NCBI GenBank assembly: GCA_947178125.1 | Contig: CAMWXB010000009.1 | Location: 1-64,000, forward strand | From: an uncultured Lachnospiraceae bacterium | GTDB lineage: Bacteria > Bacillota > Clostridia > Lachnospirales > Lachnospiraceae | Direction: 5' to 3' | DNA length: 64,000 nt | In this document: in pieces, positions 50,472-61,799 of the stretch | Position numbering within the stretch: position 1 is the first letter of the stretch | How the letters are laid out: the number at the start of each line of letters is the position of its first letter | Position numbers and translations under genes: made by a program | Notes under the pieces: generated by a model | What the model saw: only the letters and a program-made list of their open reading frames with translations | What the model was told of the DNA's origin: nothing | Database searches by the model: none

Positions 50472-51776
50472 CTACCTGTTATTCTTCTCATTATACTGCT
50501 TGACCATATTTGCCTTAGACGCAATGCTTCCCGGTTTGGCATTTTTATTGTAGTACTCCGTAGACTTCCTTACCGCTTCTTCTTTTTCTTCCTGTGTCAT
50601 GGAAGGTTTGGAAGATTTGCTCTGCGTATTTACATTTCTTGTGTTCATATTCGCGTAAGCATTTAATTTTTCCGCTCTGACACCGGCTTTTTCCAATTTC
50701 TTCTTCGCTTTTTCCGAATTCTTTTTGATAAGTTCATCCAAATCCATCTTATCAATATGTTTGTTGATGACAACCTGCTGAATACACCTTACTACTGCAC
50801 CCGCTATCCAGTAAAGACCAAGACCTGCAGGCAGTGTATAACAGAAGAAAGCTGACATGATAGGCATCATCATATTCATCATTTTCATAGACTGCATCAT
50901 GCTGCTCTGTTGGTCGTTCGCATTATTATTTGTTTCCTGCTGTGGCATTAATTTTACATTCAGCCACTGTGTGACAGCAGAAAGAACAGGAATTGCCAAA
51001 GCCGCTATTACCATCCCATAAGCTCCGGCCGCCATAGCTTCTTTTAATGTAAAAGAAGGTGAATTTGCTATATTCAATCCCAGAAAATTATTATAACGGT
51101 TCAACAGAGCGAGCGTATTATCCACATCGCCGGCCAGACTCGGAAATTTATCTTTAATACTGAGCCATTCCGTACTGGACGCCTTGTTCAATACATCGAT
51201 AAAAGTATTCTGAACATAAGTCGTTACACCGCTTGTAAAAGATTCATTGGCAAATTGTTTACTGTACATTCCTGCATTTTTGAAAGTCTGGACAAATTCT
51301 GAACTTCCACTCTGTGCAATCAGATTATCTACCAATGGGAAAAATGCGTTTTTAATACTGTTTACATATGCCGGCATATTATAAATAACACGATACAATG
51401 CCCACATGATCGGCAGCTGAATGAGCAACTGTACACAGCTTCCTGAAGGAGAAACACCATATTTTGCATAGACTGCCTGCGTTTCTGCATTCATTGCCAT
51501 CATGGAGTCATTATCTTTTTTATTTTTATACTTTGCCTGAATAGCCTGAAGTTCAGGATTCATCTTAGCCGAAAGCTTTGAAAACTTCTGCTGTTTGATC
51601 GTGAGCGGCATCATTAATAAATACATGACAATCGTAAATAAAATGATAGCCAGTCCGATATTTGGGATTCCGATCTTATCGATTACGAAAAAGATACCTT
51701 CCATTATATAACCTAATAACTTTGTAATAGGCCCTATAATAAATGTAGAATCCTGCGTTAATAAAATACCTGGCAC
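50472..51776 (-). CDS. yidC: Membrane protein insertase YidC
   Basis: Inserts membrane proteins alone or with SecYEG. It lacks a lipobox, starts directly in a hydrophobic region, and has five main transmembrane segments with the conserved AIILFTIVMYLLMMPLTIKQQK helix, the cytoplasmic coiled loop (SKLSAKMNPELQAIQAKYK) and the GLGLYWIAGAVVRCIQQ end. An extended extracytoplasmic loop (about residues 150-235) makes it longer than Bacillus SpoIIIJ, and a basic C-terminal tail (about 330-434) could contact ribosomes. It starts 27 bases after yidD. Confidence 0.95.
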   Translation of the reverse strand: MPGILLTQDSTFIIGPITKLLGYIMEGIFFVIDKIGIPNIGLAIILFTIVMYLLMMPLTIKQQKFSKLSAKMNPELQAIQAKYKNKKDNDSMMAMNAETQAVYAKYGVSPSGSCVQLLIQLPIMWALYRVIYNMPAYVNSIKNAFFPLVDNLIAQSGSSEFVQTFKNAGMYSKQFANESFTSGVTTYVQNTFIDVLNKASSTEWLSIKDKFPSLAGDVDNTLALLNRYNNFLGLNIANSPSFTLKEAMAAGAYGMVIAALAIPVLSAVTQWLNVKLMPQQETNNNANDQQSSMMQSMKMMNMMMPIMSAFFCYTLPAGLGLYWIAGAVVRCIQQVVINKHIDKMDLDELIKKNSEKAKKKLEKAGVRAEKLNAYANMNTRNVNTQSKSSKPSMTQEEKEEAVRKSTEYYNKNAKPGSIASKANMVKQYNEKNNR

Positions 51777-51803
51777 TCCTGTTTCCTCCTTATTATCGTT
51801 TTC

Positions 51804-52013
51804 TTACGGAACCGGATCATAACCACCTTTTGAAAAAGGATTACATCTTATAATTCTCCACAGAGCGAGCAGACCGCCTTTAACGGCCCCATATTTTTCC
51901 ACCGCTTCCAGACCATAATCAGAACATGACGGAATATAGGGGCATTTCGTACTTTTCATAGGAGAAATATATTTTTTATAGAACTTAATAAGATAAATAA
52001 AAATTTTTTTCAT
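51804..52013 (-). CDS. yidD: Membrane protein insertion efficiency factor YidD
   Basis: A 69-residue protein of the YidD family, which assists YidC-dependent insertion. An amphipathic basic N-terminus (KKIFIYLIKFYKKYISP) precedes the family pattern CPYIPSCSDYGLEAVEKYG and WRIIRCNPFSKGGYDPVP. It lies between rnpA and yidC in the conserved order. Confidence 0.95.
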   Translation of the reverse strand: MKKIFIYLIKFYKKYISPMKSTKCPYIPSCSDYGLEAVEKYGAVKGGLLALWRIIRCNPFSKGGYDPVP

Positions 52014-52047
52014 ATCAATTTCTAAATTGATGCACCTTCAGAATATT

Positions 52048-52395
52048 TCAACAAAAAAATATTTTTAAAATATGGTGCATTTTCGCAAGATGTAATAATG
52101 CGCTCTCGATTTCTTCATAACCAACGAAAGCTGCACTTTTTCTGGCAACGACTACTATATCTAAACCACTATTAAATATATTTTCATGTAGTCTGTAACT
52201 TTCTCTCACCAGTCTGGTAAAACGATGCCTTATGACACTGTTTCCTACCTTTTTACTGGCCGATATTCCCAATCTGTTCATCTCTGTGTTATTTTCCAAT
52301 ACATACATGACAAGATATTTATTCGCGTAACTTTTACCATGCTGATAAACATATTGAAAATCTTTGTTCTTTTTTAATGATTCTGAGAATTTCAT
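52048..52395 (-). CDS. rnpA: Ribonuclease P protein component RnpA
   Basis: Protein subunit of RNase P that helps to process tRNA 5' ends. It has the family start (FSESLKKNKDFQYVYQHGKS), a central GISASKKVGNSVIRH segment and a basic helix. The RNR signature, usually RNRxKRxxRE, here reads RHRFTRLVRE, with His for Asn and Thr for the first Lys. At 115 residues it has the usual length. It follows rpmH by about 55 bases. Confidence 0.94.
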   Translation of the reverse strand: MKFSESLKKNKDFQYVYQHGKSYANKYLVMYVLENNTEMNRLGISASKKVGNSVIRHRFTRLVRESYRLHENIFNSGLDIVVVARKSAAFVGYEEIESALLHLAKMHHILKIFFC

Positions 52396-52450
52396 TGATC
52401 AAATTACCTTCACTTCTCCAATAAGGAAAAAAAGGCCACATAAATGCGGC

Positions 52451-52585
52451 CTATGCTGATAATCTTTTTCTACCTTTTGCTCTTCTTGCAGCGATAACCT
52501 TTCTTCCGCCCTTTGTTTTCATTCTGGCTCTGAATCCATGAACTTTGGATCTCTGTCTCTTTTTCGGCTGATATGTCATTTTCAT
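52451..52585 (-). CDS. rpmH: 50S ribosomal protein L34
   Basis: A 44-residue basic ribosomal protein. Read on the minus strand it begins [18 protein letters not shown] and ends with [11 protein letters not shown], the complete L34 pattern. A near-perfect ribosome-binding site (AAAGGAGGTG) lies nine bases before the ATG. It is the first gene of the rpmH-rnpA-yidD-yidC-khpB unit, has a strong promoter and faces away from dnaA across oriC, the classic Firmicute arrangement. Confidence 0.98.
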   Translation of the reverse strand: MKMTYQPKKRQRSKVHGFRARMKTKGGRKVIAARRAKGRKRLSA

Positions 52586-52619
52586 TGCGATGCACCTCCT
52601 TTACAAACGCTCTCTCACC

Positions 52620-52652
52620 ATTTACGAAATAAATGTTATTTACGAAGTAAAT
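52620..52652 (-). repeat. Tandem 15-bp palindromic repeats in the rpmH leader
   Basis: ATTTACGAAATAAAT (52620-52634) and ATTTACGAAGTAAAT (52638-52652) match at 14 of 15 positions with an 18-base period, and each is a near-palindrome. They lie between the rpmH promoter and start codon, so they are in the 5' untranslated region, and could form two small hairpins or bind a protein. Confidence 0.6.
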
Positions 52653-52676
52653 ATCTGTCTGGAAAACAACACCTCT

Positions 52677-52705
52677 ATTTTATATAAATAAATTGGATAC
52701 GTCAA
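52677..52705 (-). promoter_or_regulatory. Promoter of the rpmH operon
   Basis: On the minus strand TTGACG (52700-52705) and TAAAAT (52677-52682) are 17 bases apart, about 90 bases upstream of rpmH. Confidence 0.75.
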
Positions 52706-53069
52706 GAGAATCCACGCATTTTGTCCCATATTTTATGAAAAATAAAATTTTTCAAAGAAAAAAATAATATCCACTTTACATAAATATATCCACATAATGT
52801 GGATAAGTTGTGTATAACTTTCTTTTCAATGCTAAAAACTTTTTCAATTCCTCCTGTTTATTACCTTTTTTATTACTTTTTTAATGTGCATTATGATATT
52901 CACACTTATACACAACTTTAAAATAATGATAAAAGGATATGTCAACCTGTCCATTATTTGTGGATAACTTATGAATTGAATTTTTATCTTTTTTATATTA
53001 ATATATATACAGGGGAGTTTTTGTATTATATCGAACACTGCATTTTTTTAGAAACAAGAGGTTTACAGA
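52706..53069. other. oriC: Replication origin oriC, left part (rpmH-dnaA intergenic DnaA-box cluster)
   Basis: The AT-rich gap between divergent rpmH and dnaA carries many DnaA boxes (consensus TTATNCACA): exact TTATCCACA on the minus strand at 52798-52806 and 52959-52967, TTATACACA at 52906-52914 (+) and 52809-52817 (-), and one-mismatch forms at 52786-52794 and 52896-52904. Close to dnaA there is a pure A/T stretch around 52984-53010 that could unwind or act as the dnaA promoter (weak TTGAAT at 52976-52981 with TAATAT at 52999-53004). DnaA probably autoregulates here. Confidence 0.85.
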
Positions 53070-54428
53070 ATGGATTCTATCAAGGATAATTGGGATTTGA
53101 TTAAAGAAACATTGAGGAAAGAATATGATTTATCGGATATTGCCTATTCAACATGGGTTGCTCCCCTCAATTTCTATAACATGGAAAATAATGTCGTCAC
53201 GATACTGATTCCATCCAATCAGTCTCATTTTTTAAATTACATTTCAAATAAATATAAAAGTTATTTTCAGGTAACTATTTCCGAAATGATGAACCATACT
53301 TATGATATCGCCTTTATTCTGGAAAAAGATGCCAATGAAGAAAATGAAATAAATAATCCGAAACAGAACCCTGTTTATAATATAAATTATGAAAATGCGA
53401 ACCTGAACCCGAAATATAATTTCAACACCTTCGTTGTCGGCAGCAATAATAAATTTGCGCATTCGGCATGTCTTGCTGTAGCGGAATCACCGGGTGAATC
53501 CTATAATCCTCTTTATATCTACGGTGGAGCAGGACTCGGAAAAACACACCTGATGCACTCTATCGGACACTTTATATTACAGCAGAATACAGATATGAAG
53601 GTATTGTATGTAACATCCGAAAAGTTTACGAATGAAGTCATTGAATCTATCAGAAGCGGTGACGCCAAGACAATGAGCAAATTAAGGGAAAAATACAGGA
53701 CTGTGGACGTCCTTCTCATCGATGATATTCAGTTTATCATCGGTAAAGAAAGTACACAGGAAGAATTTTTCCATACATTTAATACGCTCCATTCCGACGG
53801 AAAACAGATTGTCCTGACATCTGACCGGCCGCCAAAAGAACTGGAAACACTGGAAGAAAGATTCCGTTCCCGGTTTGAATGGGGACTGGTAGCTGATATT
53901 CAGCCGCCGGATTATGAAACAAGAATGGCTATTTTAAGAAAAAATGCTGAGAATTATAACAAAGAAATTGATAATGAAGTATTAGAATACATTGCAACGA
54001 ATATTAAATCCAATATCAGGGAACTGGAAGGAGCCTTTAACAAAATTCTTGCTTTTTCCAAATTAAACAATCTGGACATCAATCTGACGCATGCGGAAGA
54101 AGCTTTAAAGGATATCATTTATCCGGATGAAATGAGAGAAGTAACGCCTTCCTTAATTATTAATGTTGTAGCAGACCATTTTGGTATTACTCCTGATGAT
54201 ATCATGTCCAAGAAGAGAAATTCTGAACTTGTTCAGGCAAGACAGATTGTTATGTACCTTTGCAGAGACCTGACAGCGACTTCCCTTGCCGGAATCGGTA
54301 AACTCCTTGGGAAAAAAGACCATACGACAGTTATCCACGGTGTGAATAAGATTTCCGATGAAATTGTGAATAATGAAGAATTAAAAAATAAAATTGATAT
54401 TATTAAAAAGAAAATTATACCTTCATAA
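53070..54428 (+). CDS. dnaA: Chromosomal replication initiator protein DnaA
   Basis: AAA+ initiator that binds DnaA boxes and opens oriC. Domain I (about residues 1-85) binds helicase loaders and a short linker follows. The ATPase domain begins NPKYNFNTFVVGSNN with Walker A YGGAGLGKTHLMH near residue 155 and Walker B VLLIDDIQF. The C-terminal DNA-binding domain ends with the signature GKKDHTTVIHG. At 452 residues it is normal. An AAGAGG site precedes the ATG. It is flanked on both sides by regions with DnaA boxes. Confidence 0.98.
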   Translation: MDSIKDNWDLIKETLRKEYDLSDIAYSTWVAPLNFYNMENNVVTILIPSNQSHFLNYISNKYKSYFQVTISEMMNHTYDIAFILEKDANEENEINNPKQNPVYNINYENANLNPKYNFNTFVVGSNNKFAHSACLAVAESPGESYNPLYIYGGAGLGKTHLMHSIGHFILQQNTDMKVLYVTSEKFTNEVIESIRSGDAKTMSKLREKYRTVDVLLIDDIQFIIGKESTQEEFFHTFNTLHSDGKQIVLTSDRPPKELETLEERFRSRFEWGLVADIQPPDYETRMAILRKNAENYNKEIDNEVLEYIATNIKSNIRELEGAFNKILAFSKLNNLDINLTHAEEALKDIIYPDEMREVTPSLIINVVADHFGITPDDIMSKKRNSELVQARQIVMYLCRDLTATSLAGIGKLLGKKDHTTVIHGVNKISDEIVNNEELKNKIDIIKKKIIPS

Positions 54429-54706
54429 TTCAAAGATTGTTGATAAGTTAAGATAAATTATGAAGTTATCCTGACTTTTTAACATATTAAACGTTTTCTT
54501 TTTCCCTGAAAAATAGTATAATAAATAAGGTTATGCACATTTCAACATCTATTATTAAGATAGATTACGAAATATATAATAAATAAATATATACGGCGAT
54601 TCAGATTTTTATACCCGTTCGTCTGCGGAAGCAGACACTCAAGTTCAATAGTTAAAAGCGCTTTTCTTTTAACCTTGCCAATACTCAGAAAGGAAGTAAT
54701 ACACAG
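54429..54706. other. dnaA-dnaN intergenic region: oriC right part and structured dnaN leader
   Basis: This spacer has an exact TTATGCACA DnaA box (54531-54539), a near match TTATCAACA on the minus strand soon after the dnaA stop, and a very A/T-rich stretch (about 54545-54595) that is a good candidate for the DNA-unwinding element. Close to dnaN two hairpins occur: GTCTGC-ggaa-GCAGAC (54622-54637), with a GNRA loop, and GTTAAAAG/CTTTTAAC (54652-54674). A split origin flanking dnaA resembles that of Bacillus. Confidence 0.65.
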
Positions 54707-55816
54707 ATGAAAATTGTATGTAAAAAAGCAAATCTCCTAAGTGGTGTACAGATTGTTTCAAAAGCAGTACCAAGCAAGACTACAATGTCTATTCTGGAAT
54801 GTATTTTGATCGATGTAAGAAACGGCGAAATCAAATTGGCGGCAAATGATATGGAACTCGGTATTGAGACGAGAATCGAAGGCGAAGTTATCGAGAAAGG
54901 TATGATAGCTTTAGATGCAAAAATATTCCTTGAAATCGTAAGGAAACTTCCAGACAGCAATATCAAAATAGAAACAGACAGCAATTTAAAAACAGTGATA
55001 ACCTGTGAAAAAGCAAAATTCAACATTATTGGAAAATCAGGAGAAGATTTTTCTTATCTCCCGTTGATTGAAAGAAATGATTCCGTTGTTGTTTCACAGT
55101 TTACTTTAAAGGAAATCATAAGACAAACTATCTTTTCGATTGCTGATAATGACAATAATAAACTGATGACAGGAGAATTGTTTGAGATCAATGAGGATAC
55201 TTTAAAAGTTGTGTCTTTGGACGGGCATAGAATTTCCATCAGAAAGATTCAGTTGAAAAATACCTATTCTTCTAAAAAAATTGTTGTTCCAGGGAAAACT
55301 TTAAGCGAGATCAGTAAGATTCTTTCCGGTGATACGGACAAGGATGTTAATATTTTCTTTACGGACAATCATATTTTGTTTGAATTTGATGATACGATCG
55401 TTGTTTCCAGATTGATCGAAGGAGAATACTTCCGAATTGACCAGATGCTTTCCAGTGATTATGAAACGAAGGTCAGAATCAACAAGAAAGAATTTTTAAA
55501 TTGTATTGACAGGGCAACACTTCTTGTAAAAGAAGGAGATAAGAAACCTGTTATTATTAATATTACGGATGGCGCGATGGAATTGAAAATGAATACGATC
55601 ATCGGCAGCATGGATGAAGAAATCGATATTACAAAGGATGGAAAAGATTTGATGATCGGTTTTAATCCGAAATTTCTGATTGATGCGCTGCGGGTAATTG
55701 ACGATGAGGAGGTAGATCTGTATATGGTCAATCCAAAGGCACCCTGTTTTATCCGTGATGCGGAAGAAAATTATATTTATCTGATTCTTCCGGTTAATTT
55801 TACAACAGTCAGCTAA
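54707..55816 (+). CDS. dnaN: DNA polymerase III beta subunit (sliding clamp)
   Basis: Ring-shaped processivity clamp, a dimer of three-domain subunits. The 369-residue protein starts MKIVCKKANLLSGVQIVSKAVPSKTT and has the expected repeated fold, with FNIIGKSGEDFSYLPL, VVSLDGHRISIRK and the C-terminal YLILPV end. An AAAGGAAG site precedes the ATG. It follows dnaA after a long structured spacer and leads the rlbA-recF-gyrB-gyrA series. Confidence 0.97.
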   Translation: MKIVCKKANLLSGVQIVSKAVPSKTTMSILECILIDVRNGEIKLAANDMELGIETRIEGEVIEKGMIALDAKIFLEIVRKLPDSNIKIETDSNLKTVITCEKAKFNIIGKSGEDFSYLPLIERNDSVVVSQFTLKEIIRQTIFSIADNDNNKLMTGELFEINEDTLKVVSLDGHRISIRKIQLKNTYSSKKIVVPGKTLSEISKILSGDTDKDVNIFFTDNHILFEFDDTIVVSRLIEGEYFRIDQMLSSDYETKVRINKKEFLNCIDRATLLVKEGDKKPVIINITDGAMELKMNTIIGSMDEEIDITKDGKDLMIGFNPKFLIDALRVIDDEEVDLYMVNPKAPCFIRDAEENYIYLILPVNFTTVS

Positions 55817-55839
55817 CAAGTGTTTAAGAATGGATAATT

Positions 55840-56049
55840 ATGGAAAAAATAAAAATTAAGGATGAGTTTATCAAACTTGGCCAGGTCTTGAAATTTGCAG
55901 GTCTTGTAGAATCCGGTGTAGATGCCAAGATAGAGATTCAGGACGGCAATGTTCTTGTAAATGGCGAAGTGGAATGCAGACGCGGAAAAAAAATATATGC
56001 AGGTGACGTTATTGAGTTTAACGGACAGCAGATTAAGGTAGAAAACTGA
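55840..56049 (+). CDS. rlbA: S4-domain RNA-binding protein RlbA (YaaA)
   Basis: A 69-residue S4-domain protein found between dnaN and recF in most Firmicutes; a role near the ribosome has been suggested. The S4 pattern is visible in FIKLGQVLKFAGLVESGVDAKI and VLVNGEVECRRGKKIYAGDVIEF. Its stop overlaps the recF start (TGATG), so the two are translationally coupled. Confidence 0.93.
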   Translation: MEKIKIKDEFIKLGQVLKFAGLVESGVDAKIEIQDGNVLVNGEVECRRGKKIYAGDVIEFNGQQIKVEN

Positions 56050-57137
56050 TGATCATTAAATCATTGGAATTGGCAAATTACAGAAATTATGATTCCCTGG
56101 AAATTCATTTCAGCAGCGGGACCAATATTTTATACGGAAACAATGCGCAGGGAAAAACCAATATTTTAGAAGCAATTTATGTATCTTCTACAACAAAATC
56201 CCACAAAGGAAGTAAAGACAGGGATATTATTCATTTCAATCAGGAAGAAGCACACATCAGGACATTATTAGAGAAAGATGGTATTGAAAGCAGAATAGAT
56301 ATGCACCTTCGAAAAAGTAAATCGAAGGGAATAGCCATTGACGGACAGAAGATTAAGAAAGCTTCAGAACTTCTTGGATTATTAAATATTGTTTTCTTTT
56401 CTCCCGAAGACTTGAACATTATTAAGAATGGTCCGGCTGAAAGAAGAAGATTTGTGGATATGGAGTTGTGTCAGCTGGATTCTTTTTATCTGTATAATCT
56501 GAACCATTATAATAAAATCGTGAATCAGAGAAATAAACTTTTAAAAGATTTGTATTTTCAGCCGGAACTGCGGGATACGCTAAATATATGGGATTCTCAG
56601 CTTGTTTCTTTCGGAAGCAAGATCATCGAAAGAAGAGAATTATTTACAAAACAGCTGAATGAGATCATTTATGAAATACATAAAAAATTATCCGGTGATA
56701 AAGAAGAACTGAAGATTTATTATGAACCCGATGTTCTGATAGAAGATTATGAGCGTTCTCTGTCTGCAAATCAGGAAAGAGATATTAAATTAAAACAGAC
56801 GACGGTCGGACCCCACAGGGATGATTTTTCTTTTATGGTAAAAGATGTTGATATTCGTAAATTCGGTTCTCAGGGGCAGCAGAGAACGGCTGCTCTTTCT
56901 CTGAAATTATCGGAAATTGAACTGGTTAAAAAAATGATAAAAGACAATCCTGTTCTGCTTTTGGATGATGTTCTATCGGAACTTGACAGTAACAGGCAGA
57001 ACTATCTTTTGAACAGTATAGGAGATATTCAAACGATCATTACCTGTACCGGTCTGGATGAATTTGTGAATAACAGATTTGAAATCGATAAAGTATTTCA
57101 AATTGAAAACGGAAAAATTGTGGATAATGCTGTTTAA
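56049..57137 (+). CDS. recF: DNA replication and repair protein RecF
   Basis: SMC-like ATPase that helps to load RecA at gapped DNA. Walker A YGNNAQGKTNILEAIY lies near residue 31, the signature KFGSQGQQRTAALSLKLSE near 277 and Walker B PVLLLDDVLSELD near 305. The 362 residues match the family. It overlaps the rlbA stop by one base and precedes gyrB by 37 bases. Confidence 0.97.
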   Translation: MIIKSLELANYRNYDSLEIHFSSGTNILYGNNAQGKTNILEAIYVSSTTKSHKGSKDRDIIHFNQEEAHIRTLLEKDGIESRIDMHLRKSKSKGIAIDGQKIKKASELLGLLNIVFFSPEDLNIIKNGPAERRRFVDMELCQLDSFYLYNLNHYNKIVNQRNKLLKDLYFQPELRDTLNIWDSQLVSFGSKIIERRELFTKQLNEIIYEIHKKLSGDKEELKIYYEPDVLIEDYERSLSANQERDIKLKQTTVGPHRDDFSFMVKDVDIRKFGSQGQQRTAALSLKLSEIELVKKMIKDNPVLLLDDVLSELDSNRQNYLLNSIGDIQTIITCTGLDEFVNNRFEIDKVFQIENGKIVDNAV

Positions 57138-57174
57138 CAGGTTGAGAAATGAATTGAGAAAGGTATGGTAATAA

Positions 57175-59094
<1,920 letters not shown>

Positions 59095-59137
59095 GTATTT
59101 TCTCCAAGCTGAGAAAGGAACATGGTTATAAAAGAGA

Positions 59138-61705
59138 ATGGATGACCGTATTTTTGATAAAATTGAAGATGTAGACCTGAAGAAAAAGATGGAAGATTCC
59201 TACATCGATTATGCGATGAGCGTTATTGCGGCGCGTGCGCTGCCAGATGTAAGAGACGGTTTAAAGCCGGTACAGCGCAGGGTTCTTTATTCTATGATCG
59301 AACTGAATAACGGTCCCGATAAACCGCACAGAAAAAGCGCCCGTATTGTCGGTGATACAATGGGTAAATATCACCCGCACGGAGACAGTTCTATTTATGG
59401 AGCGCTCGTTAATATGGCGCAGGAATGGTCTACTCGTTATCCGCTGGTCGATGGACATGGTAATTTCGGTTCCGTAGACGGTGACGGTGCGGCTGCCATG
59501 CGTTATACGGAAGCAAGGCTGAGCAAAATTTCAATGGAGCTCCTTGCGGATATCAATAAAGATACTGTGGATTTTGTTCCGAACTTTGACGATACGGAAA
59601 AAGAACCTGTTGTTCTGCCGAGCCGTTATCCGAATCTTCTCGTGAACGGTACTTCCGGCATTGCAGTCGGCATGGCGACAAATATTCCGCCCCATAATCT
59701 GCGGGAAGTGATTTCTGCTGTTGTAAAGATTATTGATAATCAAGTTCAGGAAAACCGGCAGACGGAAATGGAAGAAATACTGGAGCTTGTAAAAGCGCCC
59801 GATTTTCCTACCGGGGGAATCATTCTCGGTACAAGAGGTGCGGAAGAAGCATATCGTACCGGCCGCGGTAAAGTCAGAGTGCGTGCCGTAACGAATATAG
59901 AGCCGATGGATAATGGTAAGAACCGCATTATCGTTACAGAACTTCCTTATATGGTCAATAAGGCAAATCTGATATTAAAAATTGCCGAACTCGTAAAATT
60001 AAAGAAAATTGACGGTATTACAGATCTCAGAGATGAGACGAACCGTGAAGGTATGCGGATTGTCATTGAACTCAGAAAAGATGTCAATGCAAACGTAATA
60101 TTGAATCAGCTTTATAAACATACCCAATTACAGGATTCTTTTGGTATTATTATGCTCGCTCTTATGGATGGGCAGCCGAAAGTCATGAATCTTTTGGATA
60201 TGCTCGGGTATTATCTTGATCATCAGAAAGATGTTGTTACACGAAGGACTAAATATGACCTGAATAAAGCAGAAGAACGGGATCATATTTTACAGGGATT
60301 ATTAATTGCTCTTGATAATATCGATGAAGTCATTCAGATTATCAGAAGCAGCCAGACGACACAGATTGCAAAAGAAAGACTGATAGAACGTTTTGCACTT
60401 ACTGATGTTCAGTCGCAGGCAATCGTCGATATGCGTCTGCGTGCTCTAACAGGTCTGGAAAGAGAAAAACTTGAAAATGAGCACAAAGAATTATTGGCAA
60501 AAATTGCGGAATTAAAAGCAATTTTAGCGGATGAAAAATTACTGCTTGGTGTTATCAAAGAAGAAATTATGATCATATCGGAAAAATTCGGCGATGACAG
60601 AAGAAGCAAGATTGGCTTTGATGTATATGATATCAATATGGAAGATTTGATTCCAAAAGACAATACGATCATTGCTATGACAAGCCTTGGATATGTAAAA
60701 CGTATGACAGTGGACAATTTCAAGGCACAGCATCGCGGCGGTAAAGGAATCAAAGGAATGCAGACGATAGAGGAAGATTACATAGAAGATCTTCTGATGA
60801 CAACGACACATCATTATCTGATGTTCTTTACCAATTATGGAAGGGTCTACAGATTAAAGGCATATGAGATTCCGGAAGCGGGACGTACGGCAAGAGGAAC
60901 GGCAATCATTAATCTGCTGCAATTAACGCCGGGCGAGAAAATTTCTGCTATGATACCGATTAAAGATTATGAAGATAATAAAAATCTTTTTATGGTAACA
61001 AAGAAAGGTATTGTAAAGAAAACTTCCATTCTGGAATACAGCAATGTCAGAAAAAAGGGACTTACAGCAATTAACCTTCGGGAAGATGATGAATTGATAG
61101 AGGTAAAATCTACCGATGAAAATACGGAAATTTTCCTCGTTACAAGACAGGGAATGTGTATCCGGTTCAAGGAAACAGACGTCAGAGCGACCGGAAGAGC
61201 ATCTATGGGTGTTATCGGAATGAACTTGTCGGACGATGACGAAATCATTGGTATGCAGTTAGATCATCAGGGAGATTCGCTTTTGATTGTATCTGAAAAC
61301 GGTCTCGGTAAACGTACTTATCTGGATGAATTTACAACACAGCACCGCGGCGGTAAAGGCGTGAAATGCTATAAGATTACGGAAAAAACAGGTAATGTAG
61401 TCGGCGTAAAAGCTGTTAACGATGACCATGAGATCATGATGATCACGACAGAAGGCGTTATCATTCAGCTTCGAATGGAAGATATCTCAACTCTCGGCAG
61501 AATTACATCCGGTGTAAAGATGATGAATCTGGAAGAAGATGTAAAAGTAGCTAAGATTGCCAAAGTACGGGAAAAGGTAAGCGATGGTAATCAGGAGTTT
61601 GAAAATATAGATGATGCGATGGAAGAGATACCGGAAGACGAGAAATATGGAGATATTTCTGATGATAATGAAGTGACTTTGCCGGAGGAGAAGGACGAAG
61701 CGTAA
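59138..61705 (+). CDS. gyrA: DNA gyrase subunit A
   Basis: DNA-cleaving subunit of gyrase. It begins with the [25 protein letters not shown] region and carries the catalytic Tyr in [11 protein letters not shown]. The quinolone-determining region reads [19 protein letters not shown], with Ser84, Ser85 and Gly88 at the positions of E. coli Ser83, Ala84 and Asp87. The C-terminal beta-pinwheel contains a GyrA-box ([10 protein letters not shown]) and several related blades. The 855 residues end in an acidic tail. A terminator follows. Confidence 0.98.
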   Translation: MDDRIFDKIEDVDLKKKMEDSYIDYAMSVIAARALPDVRDGLKPVQRRVLYSMIELNNGPDKPHRKSARIVGDTMGKYHPHGDSSIYGALVNMAQEWSTRYPLVDGHGNFGSVDGDGAAAMRYTEARLSKISMELLADINKDTVDFVPNFDDTEKEPVVLPSRYPNLLVNGTSGIAVGMATNIPPHNLREVISAVVKIIDNQVQENRQTEMEEILELVKAPDFPTGGIILGTRGAEEAYRTGRGKVRVRAVTNIEPMDNGKNRIIVTELPYMVNKANLILKIAELVKLKKIDGITDLRDETNREGMRIVIELRKDVNANVILNQLYKHTQLQDSFGIIMLALMDGQPKVMNLLDMLGYYLDHQKDVVTRRTKYDLNKAEERDHILQGLLIALDNIDEVIQIIRSSQTTQIAKERLIERFALTDVQSQAIVDMRLRALTGLEREKLENEHKELLAKIAELKAILADEKLLLGVIKEEIMIISEKFGDDRRSKIGFDVYDINMEDLIPKDNTIIAMTSLGYVKRMTVDNFKAQHRGGKGIKGMQTIEEDYIEDLLMTTTHHYLMFFTNYGRVYRLKAYEIPEAGRTARGTAIINLLQLTPGEKISAMIPIKDYEDNKNLFMVTKKGIVKKTSILEYSNVRKKGLTAINLREDDELIEVKSTDENTEIFLVTRQGMCIRFKETDVRATGRASMGVIGMNLSDDDEIIGMQLDHQGDSLLIVSENGLGKRTYLDEFTTQHRGGKGVKCYKITEKTGNVVGVKAVNDDHEIMMITTEGVIIQLRMEDISTLGRITSGVKMMNLEEDVKVAKIAKVREKVSDGNQEFENIDDAMEEIPEDEKYGDISDDNEVTLPEEKDEA

Positions 61706-61715
61706 ATGTTTCATA

Positions 61716-61747
61716 AAAGAGATGCTGATATATGGCATCTCTTTTTT
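61716..61747 (+). terminator. Terminator of the dnaN-gyrA transcript
   Basis: AAAGAGATGC (61716-61725) pairs with GCATCTCTTT (61735-61744), with a 9-base loop and further T residues following. Confidence 0.85.
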
Positions 61748-61799
61748 AAAAAACTGCTTACAGGTTGCGTAAGGTTGAAGGAAAAATGAGGAAATTAAG

